Shown in pieces: positions 54,961-64,000 of a stretch of 64,000 bases of DNA. The stretch's first letter is position 1, and each line of letters begins with the position of its first letter. The position numbers and the translations under genes are program-made. Below the pieces are notes generated by a model. The model worked only from the letters and a program-made list of their open reading frames with translations, did not search any database and was not told the origin of the DNA. Origin of the DNA: Siphonodentalium dalli (taxonomy: Eukaryota > Mollusca > Scaphopoda > Gadilida > Siphonodentaliidae); assembly GCA_032622095.1 (NCBI GenBank), contig CP136061.1:25482991-25546990 (forward strand), given 5' to 3'.

Positions 54961-55844
54961 TTTTAAACTAAACTTTACATTGATACACATATCATTTTAT
55001 CATCCTACGTACCTTGAGATCAAATACAATTTTCAATGTCCAAGTATTTCAGAAAAATATTTTTTTTTTAAATATCTACCTACTTATTCTAATTCTCAGA
55101 GGGTGGGACTCCAAAAACAGGTATAATTTTGTTTGGCCTAAAGGGATTTTTCTGTGTTTTAAATTTTAGCTTGATAAAAAAATAAGTTGTCTACTAGTAC
55201 CAAAGAATTTCTTGAAATTGTTTGCATATTTGACATAATTTATTATAAAATTAATTAGCTTGTATTTTTTGCAGCTTGGAAATCTTATGGTCTTGGTGGT
55301 CCCTTAGCTATGATGCCATTTATATCAGTTAGATATCACCATCAATAATTTTTTGCATACTAGTACTAATAACAGTACACATAATATGATCTGACTTGGG
55401 GATCCATATTCCATAATGGTCATTTGGCTTCAGTGTGATGATCCAGTTATGTAAATCAGGTAAGTTAACAGTAACAGCCCTAACTTCATTTAAAGTCTCT
55501 CCTGCATATGTTCACAAAAAGGCATGCACATTTGCATTTTGTGAGGGGCATATAAACTGGCATTTGCCATGGTTAGGAATCATATTGTTATATTGCTTTA
55601 AGTTTAATAATAGAGCCTTGGATAAGCACTATACTGGTACACTGTTGTATTTGTGACATCATTGTTTGAAATTTTGATTTTAATTGTTTAAAATCCTGGA
55701 TGCATCACGCTTTTGAAGCAGTAACCTTAACATTGTGTTGCTCGTTTCCATGGTATGTGACCTGACCGCATTATTACCAGTGTTACACCACGTTATAGGT
55801 GGTCAATTACTTTAAGGATAGCTGTATGGTGTAATTCATGCATG
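54961..55844. other. Intergenic, nothing recognised
   Basis: No coding or structured repeat was identified. Confidence 0.35.
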
Positions 55845-56825
55845 TTAACCCTTTCATGACTGGAGCTTCCTTAAATTTTGTGAAAACCCTGTGCCAATGC
55901 ATTCTCTTAGTATCGCGAATTGTATCGCGAATTTGCGATACATATCGCATCATGTATTTTGTGCATCACCGCATCCATAATGAGAATACAATGTTCATTT
56001 ATGCTCTTAAATATACAGCACTGATCATTATCAACAGGTAAACCTGTACAATTGTGAGACCAAACCCCAACAAAAGTAAATATAACATTAAATGACACAT
56101 GATCCAGGGGGGGTCGGTCAAAAGTAAAAACATATCACGCTGAAAATGTCCTTAGTTACCCTTGGACTACACAAAAAACCAAAAAGAATGGAAAAAGATA
56201 TTTGGAATTTATTTTTGCAATTTTTTTCCATTTTTAGGTGCCACGCCCACTAAAATGAAAACAGAAATAATTAGTTTCAAAGCAAATAAAACCAATAACT
56301 GGTACCTATTATGTTCTTAAGTGGCCATTGAAGACATAGCAAAACTCAAATTTCTTGTATCGGTGAACAAAATGACAAAAAGTGGATTTTAAAACAATGG
56401 TCCGGCCGCGGGGACATAGACCAAGTCTTCTCGGTCTACAACAGCTTGGAATATTGGTTGGGTCCGTTGGGTGATGCTGTTTAGGACTGAGTCCAGTCTT
56501 GTTACTTTTATATAACAGACTTTCATTGTGGAGCCCAGGCATTCACATGGACCCCTGAATGTGATTAATCATCTGACATGTCCGCGATTAATCTCTCTTA
56601 AATGATATATCATTTACCATTATAGAAAAAAGGTAATGTGACGATAGGATCGAATAATCATTCCATTACTGGAGCTTCCTGAAGTTTTGCGAAAACCCTC
56701 TGCCAATGCATTATCTTATATATTAAAGAGTAACAGGGTGTGACTTGGTCCAAAACAGCATTAACCCAACAAATATCACAAGTAGACCGAGAAGACTTGG
56801 TCTACTATTTGCTGGAACTTGTTGT
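55845..56825. repeat. Paired direct and inverted repeats (composite)
   Basis: CTGGAGCTTCCT...TTTTG.GAAAACCCT.TGCCAATGCATT occurs at about 55858-55910 and 56660-56715 in direct orientation. AGACCAAGTCTTCTCGGTCTAC (broken as AGACCAAGTCTTC + TCGGTCTAC) at about 56410-56431 is inverted at about 56782-56804, with extended pairing of the next 60 bp (TTGTTGGGTT...ATGCTGTTT). The pattern suggests a decayed TIR element with a duplicated subterminal part. Confidence 0.55.
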
Positions 56826-57054
56826 CTATCACAACTCAACAGATATTGAAACTTGCAATTTGGCAGGATTAAATAAATATGTATAGTTCCAACCATGCTG
56901 TGGTACCAGTGCCAGTGCTACTAGCATCAAATACATATACCGGTACTTTAATTATTAATATATTTCTTTTCAGCAGCTTGAAGTCCTATTGCCCTGAACA
57001 TGCCTGATGGTCCCACGACACTGGTATATATGATTGCATAAAAACATATCAGAC

Positions 57055-57762
57055 ATGACTAGTCAGATCCACAGCCTTTACGACCACATCACCCCCAAGG
57101 ATCAGTACTCAGTCCTCTGCTATTTTTAATATACGTTAATGACATACCTAATGACCCTACATCAAGTGTTCAAATCTCTCAATTTGCTGATGACATTGGG
57201 CTGTGGACGTCGGGTAAATCAGTGAAATATCTAGAATATACACTTCAGAAACAGCTTCATCGACTAGAAAAATGGTGCTGCAAATGGAGAATCAAGTTAA
57301 ATCCACAGAAAAGGCAATTAATCGTATTTGGGAATAAACGTAATTACTTCAAACCCATTATCTCTTTGACACACCATCACGCAATCTAACGAAGCCACTT
57401 TCCTGTGATTCACTCTAGACTCACGCCTTAAACTTAAAAAAGCACCTAACCAATATCTCCACCAAAGCTAGACAAAGAACAACCATTTTAACCATATTTC
57501 GTGGCACGGGGTAGGGGTCAATCAATCCACTCTAACCAAAGTATACAAACAATTTATCAGACCAGTCATGGAATATGGGGCAATTAGCACAACATCTTGC
57601 AAACCTGCCCTACTAACTAAAGTACAAGTCGCACAGAACATGGTCATCAGAAAGTCACTTCAAGCGTCATATAGCACCCCTATAACGGCACTCCACCTGA
57701 CTGCAGACATTCCCCTTATAAAAGATAGGTTAAACTACCTAGCTGAAGAAACATTGAATATA
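57055..57762 (+). pseudogene. Jockey-like RT fragment (LINE-e)
   Basis: In one frame: SSVLCYF (decayed PQGSVLSPLLF), YVNDIPNDPTSSVQISQFAD with the catalytic FADD at 57183-57194, then LEYTLQKQLHRLEKWCCKWR and IKLNPQKRQLIVFGN. After frameshifts near 57360-57540 the C-terminal part (QFIRPVMEYGAI, ITALHLTADIPLIKDRLNYL AEE) continues to 57762. FADDIGLW and the KWRIKLNP.K motif are those of Jockey-type LINEs. It is truncated at the 5' end, mutated, and interrupted by MITE A copy 3. Confidence 0.8.
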
Positions 57763-58290
57763 TTAAAGGTGGATTATCTCTTTGTAAACAGGTATTATAT
57801 AGTTACCGGGGTATAAAATATTAGATTTGAATCGAAGACTCCTGTCCGGAAATGCTTCTATCGATTAATATTAATTTTATTTCGAATATTTTCTGGTCTA
57901 AAAAGGTGTGTTTGTTCAGCTAACGAACAATAGTGGTTACTGTTATCATAGACCAGAAATTATATTGTGCAATTTTGTCACAAATAAACGTTAATTATAC
58001 TCATTATCGCTTATATCTGTGGAACAAAACAATACAAACAATCAATCTGTGACATTTGACATTCGTTGCGTAGCCGTAGGAACAGCCCAGTGCTCTATAT
58101 CGCAATACGGTCTCATCCGAATGGTCGGTTCTAAAAATAGTAACATAAATGGGCCCGATTTAATATTCGAAATAAAATCAATATTAATTGATATAAGCTT
58201 TTCCGGACATATGGCTTCATTTCACATCTATTATTTTATACCCACGCAACTATTTAAAATTTGTTATTTAAAGAGATAATCCATCTTTAA
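57763..58290. mobile_element. MITE family A, copy 3 (inverted orientation)
   Basis: The ends are TTAAAGGTGGATTATCTC and GAGATAATCCATCTTTAA. Relative to copy 1 the element lies the other way round (its left end has GTTACCGGGGTATAAAAT, which is at the right of copies 1 and 2). It sits within LINE-e just after the codons for ETLNI. Sequence after 58290 (GTGGTACGAGCC) may be the LINE continuing. Confidence 0.88.
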
Positions 58291-58421
58291 GTGGTACGAG
58301 CCTCATGTATGAACTTAGCATTAGGAAGACCATCCTCACTAAATGCTAATCTATGAGCTCAGATAACCCCAAACAGAATGATGAGGAAAACATTTTCATT
58401 ATTAATAACCGACATCATTAC

Positions 58422-58600
58422 TAACACCAAAATAAAATCTAGGTTAGCAGGCTCACGCCCTTGATAGCTCCTTGTGTGCTGATGTTATCTCACCTAAATG
58501 TTGAAAACATGCTTATTATTACAAATTGACTAACACCAAAACTAAAACATAGGTTAGCGGGCTCACGCCCTAGATGGCTCTTTGTGCGCTGATGAATGTC
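58422..58600. repeat. Direct repeat, two copies 116 bp apart
   Basis: AACACCAAAA...AGGTTAGC.GGCTCACGCCC and T.GCTC.TTGTG.GCTGATG occur at about 58422-58480 and 58538-58595 with few differences. Confidence 0.8.
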
Positions 58601-59080
58601 CTCGGGCGGTGTAGATACGCATGTCGTGGTCGTAGTACAAGCCATCGAGTAATTATCTCCTTCAAACAAACTAACAAACTGCTTATCTTGTAATATTCCT
58701 TTGCAGAAACTACCGCTCGTGTCTAACTCATTCCACTCAACCGAAAACACCTACCGGGGTGCAAGGATTTTCAGACCCACAAGTGGTCATTAAAGCTCTC
58801 ATCGAGTTTAGGCCGGACATATACCTACATATGTTCGGCCCGCTTGCAGCTCTGTGTTTTCTTCGGGAGGCGAGGAACGGCCCACCAAGAACACATTTTA
58901 TCACATAATTTGCCCATAAAAGCAGTTTCATAATTATCGATAAACGACACGTTTAATATTAGCGCGTGCGATGACGTCACATCGTTCTTCAAATGACTTG
59001 CGATCGCTGCGGTTTTTATCGTTGTTTTCGATGGATATTTCGCATTGATTCGCGTTTATTTTATCATGTGATAAAAAGTA

Positions 59081-59212
59081 TCTCACACTCGTCCTATTTT
59101 ATACGTGATTTATCAACCTCGTCCACTAAATTCTATTTGAGCCTCGGTAAACCTCGGCTCAAATCGAATTTAGTGAACTCGGTTGATAAATTCCGTATAA
59201 ACTCATGTGAGA
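59081..59212. repeat. 132-bp palindrome, AACCTCGTCCACTAAATTC family
   Basis: TCTCACACTCGTCC...ATACGTGATTTATCAACC pairs with GGTTGATAAATTCCGTATAA...TGTGAGA. The centre is GAGCCTCGGTAAACCTCGGCTC. Related to the palindromes at 12709-12826 and 16689-16806. Confidence 0.8.
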
Positions 59213-59273
59213 TCCTCTATGTAATTATCCAATCTGTACAAAAAAACCATATAAACCAAAAATATATATTTGA

Positions 59274-59274
<1 letters not shown>

Positions 59275-59309
<35 letters not shown>
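59275..59309. repeat. (TA)n microsatellite
   Basis: About 17 TA dinucleotides. Confidence 0.95.
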
Positions 59310-59313
<4 letters not shown>

Positions 59314-59959
59314 CATCTCTTGTTCTTTATCGTTCAGATTTATTTCAGCTTATTAAAGTATATATAACATTGGTATATGAGGTAGGGCGGGACAGAAAAA
59401 TGCAACAACATGCCACAGGTAATGTAAACTCTCTCAGTGCAATTGGTGGGCCCATTCTGCATAGCTATTGTTTTTCTGCTTGAGTTGATACATTTACATA
59501 CTTTTAACGGGGGCCCCGTTCTCTATTTCAGCGCTCACTCCAGGCTCGCTCAGCATCATCATCAACAACATCAACCTAATCAGGGACACCCTCCACCCCT
59601 TATTAAAGTTCGTGGGCTCTTTCCAATCAACACTTTGCCACGGACGGACATGTTAGATATTTGATGGGCTTTTGTTAAGCAAGATAACATCAAAACAACA
59701 AATTGAGGATGAAGGAGAAGATCTCTCGATCTTTTCGACCGTCCTGGGGCTTCGCGCCCTACTACAACTTCTACTATATTGTGACAGTTTGGCATTGATT
59801 GGTATAAAGAATGGTATTGATTGATCAGTATTTTTCAAATTTCTTGAGGAATTAAAAAGTGACTTGCCAAAATTTTTGTGAATTATTTTTACCATTGGCT
59901 AATTTGGCAAGTGGCAGCGCGAACCCTGACCAAATTCTGATAAACCATTGTTACATATT
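59310..59959. other. Unassigned region
   Basis: A GC-richer patch lies at 59440-59600 (GGTGGGCCCATT, GGGGGCCCCG) with short open frames on both strands. No family recognised. Confidence 0.3.
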
Positions 59960-60640
59960 CTGCATATTTATTTAGTTGGAATAATAAAAGATGTTTACTT
60001 CAGATACCCTCATGTGTGTGATTTAGCTTTGGTTCGTCAGTTAATTTAGCTTATGGTCATATTAACTTTTCATAGTTTTTGCATGGAATTTTAAACATAG
60101 GCCTATATCGGGATTATCGGGCACATAATTATACTCCTTCCAAAATGTTAAAAAAAACATTTTCATTTGCTCATCGTATTTTTATTGATTTTATTCGACA
60201 AAATAGTCGGAATATTGAGAAAACTGCGGTAAATAGGCTTGCTTAATGTGTTACGATGTTAGAAGACGCCTGAAAAAATAGTTCCCAATAGATAGGTTAC
60301 CGTAGGGGAGACCCGGGAAAAAAATAGTTCTCATTGGATAGCTTACCGTACTTAATCGAGGGCTGATTGGCGTGTTATAATTTTTTAGTGAACTATGTAT
60401 TGTGCCATTGTTCTATTCCGCCCACCACTAATTAAGACCACTATTCGAAACGCCTGTTTCATGATAGAAATTTGTTTTATTTTGTATAGGGTTTGTTAAC
60501 TGTATGATCGTCTTTTCGATAACATTACACGAAGGGTTGTTGTTCCCGGTATTCAATCCAGTTAATGCCAGCATTGGATTCTGTACGGTGACACTACACA
60601 TATATAGTCTGCCGATGACAAACGAATACCGGTAAATTAG
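59960..60640 (+). pseudogene. Upstream fragment of a ZNF copy lacking the finger body
   Basis: Parallel to 41740-43270 (minus the 42067-42906 element) and, in its second half, to 7616-7886. It reaches the coding leader equivalent GATGACAAACG.ATACCGG.AAAT and then stops matching at about 60640, exactly where the conserved ACAAACACGCATGG start would follow. No fingers lie downstream, so this is a truncated duplicate. Confidence 0.7.
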
Positions 60641-60649
60641 CGACAACAC

Positions 60650-63360
60650 AAGTTTTTGAAAAAAATCAAGTGGTGATCAAATTTTCAATGTTTTTCATAG
60701 CCAGAGACATCTACCATCATATAGAAAGCAACAAAAAAAATTCCTATGAATATATTTTTTTTGCCAATTTTTTTTAATTCGGACTTCAGAAACAAAATTC
60801 TGTCAACTCATTATGTCACCCAGAAGTTGCCAAATAATGTCTGTAGACACTGCTAATGTGCTTTCCACTCTTAATTCAGTGTAGTTATATCTCTCCTACA
60901 TTAGTCTGTTGTTCGTGGTGGTGTATTAAGGGACAAAAAGCTTGTAAGATCAATTGTCTTTTTTCAGTTAGGATATGTGAAGATTGTATGTTATATATTT
61001 GGTTTCCAGCAATAACACTAATACATGTAGAATGATTTGTTGAAAACTTGTATATGCCTGAGAAATCATCAGCACATGTGGTTAAATTTAACCCGGAGGT
61101 TGATTGACATGAGAAAACAACGAAGACAATGGCCAGGTATATAAGTAACAGATCTTGGGCAAGACCAATGGTTAATTTTTATTACAGAATACAAAACTAT
61201 CCTGTAATGCAACTTCATGTGCCCAAGCATCCAGACTACAATAAATAAAACTGGCGTCGGATGAATACATTATAAGGTGATCTTGAGAAGTTGAGTTGTA
61301 CAGTTCCGGTAGTATAGAAGGACATGATAGACTCCAGTTATTATCGCATAACCATTTTTACATGTACTGAATGGAAGTTCCCACTCAGTTATAAAAGTGC
61401 ATTGGAATGGTCTATAATCATTTGGTGGGTTTTCAGGAAAATATAAGCAGACGACAGATGCAAGTATAACACAAATAAAAGTACATTTTAGGGAAGTGTT
61501 CAGATAATAAGTTCAACAATTACAAGCTATCGTTTGATTTGTTAAACTTGAATATTATCTGAGCATTCCCTTATGGGTCACTACTCATCAATGAGTATTT
61601 GCTAGAATAGTTTTAAGAAAATACCACATACTTTCTTTTCATAAATGAAAATTGACTAACATTTGAGTTAGATGTGTTATTTGTTTCGATAAAAAAGGGA
61701 CTACTCCTGCCGAACAATCAACATTGAATTTGATGTTGATATCGGTATATGTGGAGGGGGGTCCTGGTAACTAATCACATGGTACAGTTAACCTAAATAA
61801 AGTTGATGTGTATCTTGTACCTAAATCATAGAATACATGTAGTACCTCAATCTTGGGCTTTCTTTGACCCGCAGATTTACATGAACAGGCTCAAACAATG
61901 TAAACAGGAAGTTGTCTAGCCTAAAATGTTGTTCACAATATATTATTAATGAATTGATTTCATATTATCAATTATTTTCTTCAAATTCTTGAGGCAAATG
62001 TTAATGTCTTTGAGAAGGATATGAGAAGAATGTCAACAGCATTGATTTTTGAAGGACATCAGCATTAACTAAGTCATATCACGATTAAAATGCCTACAAA
62101 AATAAAGTTATGACTCTGTGGTAGAGCACAGGGGTGGGTCTTAAGTGAACCATGTCGCTATCACAAACATTTATGGGCTCTGAGTCTTAACATCTGGCAG
62201 GGTCTATAGAAAGCTGAGCCTACCTTTAAAAGTCTTCATCATGCATTTATTCGATACTTATCATCATGCAATACTAAACGGAACACAATCCAAACATCAC
62301 AAGACACATGGATGACATCACATAACATCTACACAGACAGCTTGACTTCCAAGTTCCAACAACATCAAACATCAGACATCAATCCAGAGATCCAACGAAA
62401 TAAAGGACCCTGGTGAACAAATACATAGGTTGTAGTTGCTGCCGAATAAATATCCAGTATGGATATTAATAAATATGTGAAATGTGATTGTGTCAAAAAC
62501 CAACTTCCCTATTGTCGATATAAACAACTATTTTGACACAATCCTAACTGTGACGAACAGTTAGAAATAAAACCTACATGCTAGTATAAAAGGTAGATTA
62601 TGAACGCAGCGTGCGATTTCCAACATCCATACATTATGGGGCAAATATATTTATGCAAATGTGACAACACTAAAGTTTCAAAACCGAAGACAATATTATT
62701 AAAATACAAGCTATAATAACGGGTGACAACATATAACAAATATTACATACCATCCTTTGGAAAGCATAGGTCAGATGTCATAACATAGTATTACTTCTTA
62801 AACTTATTAAACATTCTTCGAGCATGAAGAAATTAGGATAACACTGAGAGTGTTATACGATGTAGCGATGTTTACACCTTGGTGACGAAATACGGACTGA
62901 GAAAGCGCGGTAAATAAGCCTACCTGTAATTGGCTAAAACACCTCAGTGTTCGATAGTTAGATCTCAGATTGGGCGGTAAATAAAAGGTAGAGAATAGAG
63001 TGGATGAGATATTGGGCGAAAGTAGAAATAGGAAATAGCAAAATACAGATCAGCGATAAGACTAGAAAACGGGGAATGTGCAGAACGGAATAGCGCGACA
63101 TGGAATGAACCAAGTACGCGGAATGAAATGATTACAATGCGGCTATAAAATGTATATTAGTGAGTTAGGTTTAATAACTTAGTTAGTATACATGTGTAGC
63201 ATGTAATAAAGGCATATACTGATTTGGTATATAAAATAGCACGGTCACAACTCCATAGCGAATTGGATTACCAATTACATGGCATGAAAGTTATTGAATA
63301 TTTGTTCATTTTTTTATGCATGAAAATAGGTTATCTATTCAGCTGATTATTACATACAAG
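60650..63360. other. Intergenic, nothing recognised
   Basis: AT-rich, with no open frame above about 60 codons after 60650 and no repeat identified by eye. It could contain intron or unique noncoding DNA. Confidence 0.35.
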
Positions 63361-63440
63361 TTTGGAATTTGACCATGTCTATGATTAATATGAATACATA
63401 AGCTTGGAATTTGACCATGTCTATGATTAATATGAATGTT
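63361..63440. repeat. Two tandem copies of a 45-bp unit
   Basis: TTGGAATTTGACCATGTCTA plus TGATTAATATGAAT occurs at about 63362 and 63407 with no difference seen in the core. Confidence 0.9.
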
Positions 63441-63785
63441 CGTTGTGCACTATTACTTATTATTCCCCCAACATTTTAATTATTTAAATGGTTATATACA
63501 TAATTAAATAATTATTTGGTCATTCGTCAAAATGACAGCCACCATGTAAACACTATTAAGTTAAACTAAATTTGTTTCAATATATTATCGTTGACAAAAT
63601 TGCACCTCAAACTTAATTACAATTGTCTGGTTCACATCCCGGTGTGTTGCTTGATCAACGCTTTATTTAATACTTTTGTTATACTCTTTAAATCGCTACA
63701 AAAACTACAAGTTTGCTCAGTGACAGGTCTGACCAGACTTCTGTTGTCGCCAACACGTGTAGGCCTACTATATGTACTAGCATTG

Positions 63786-63938
63786 TCGTTTCCCCGAGAA
63801 TTTGGGCAGAACTTCCGCTGGAGGCGCTTGCCAGATCCTTAACACCACCCGTATCCAATCAAATTAAAATTTGGGCAGAACTTCCCCTAGAGGCGCGAGC
63901 CAGATCATTATAATCAATCAAATGGATAATTTGGGCAG
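63786..63938. repeat. AATTTGGGCAGAACTTCC direct repeats
   Basis: AATTTGGGCAGAACTTCC followed by GAGGCGC..GCCAGATC occurs near 63800 and 63868, about 68 bp apart. A third partial copy (AATTTGGGCAG) is near 63928. Confidence 0.85.
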
Positions 63939-64000
63939 TTAATGCACATTGAAGAATACTACTGTGGCTAGAGAACTTAATTCATAGTCATGCGGGCAGA

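Noticed and set aside
59437-59664. Small secreted protein from the hydrophobic start of this frame
   Set aside because: The frame is short, no conserved pattern follows, and an opposite-strand frame overlaps it, so it is probably chance.

Overview
This is eukaryotic genomic DNA, AT-rich and dominated by repeats. The best guess is a marine invertebrate (mollusc, other lophotrochozoan or non-vertebrate deuterostome). The reasons are several non-LTR retrotransposon lineages, a ZMYM1-like hAT transposase, many foldback/TIR elements, minisatellites, frequent ACATGTACATGT-like words, and a lineage-specific C2H2 zinc-finger family. The species cannot be fixed from the sequence. No multi-exon host gene was recognised.

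The backbone is a tandem C2H2 zinc-finger (ZNF) cluster on the + strand. ZNF1 (7887-8909, 11 fingers) and ZNF2 (43203-45152, 21 fingers) are open, apparently single-exon genes. ψZNF arrays lie at about 10027-10919 and 14006-14899, a further ψZNF at 23640-24650, and an upstream fragment with no zinc-finger body at 59960-60640. Upstream regions are shared among 7616, 42907 and 60355, and 3' regions among 9735, 10930, 14910 and 24650, so these are duplicated copies of one locus. A 3.98-kb segment (9819-13796) is repeated head to tail at 13797-17776 with very few differences.

The rest is mobile DNA. From left to right: palindrome-rich DNA and an LTR (873-1141); a reverse-transcriptase pseudogene split by a 1.1-kb foldback element made of TTGGACTTAAGTCCAA palindromes (2009-3125) with a target-site duplication; two blocks of a 47-bp minisatellite with a 457-bp TRIM-type LTR element (6997-7453) whose LTRs carry a 5S rRNA-like Pol III promoter region; the ZNF cluster; a 25-bp minisatellite (18568-19178); MITE families A (three copies), B (three copies) and several single ones; two non-LTR elements facing tail to tail (28690-31515 + and 31663-33201 -); a TIR element in the ZNF2 upstream region (42067-42906); a CCAACGTTGG tandem array that ends the ZNF2 finger region; a decayed hAT transposase (50588-52908); and a Jockey-like RT fragment (57055-57762) interrupted by a MITE.

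The most unusual items are the 5S-bearing TRIM with a recognisable empty-site paralogue about 400 bp away, the recurring architecture of short perfect palindromes of differing sequence (CTTAAG, TGATCA, CGATCG and AACGTT cores), and a zinc-finger array in which the same nonsense codon has been copied into nearly every 84-bp finger unit. Large parts (4391-5480, 22377-23630, 37143-39278, 40080-41700, 60650-63360) hold nothing that I could identify.
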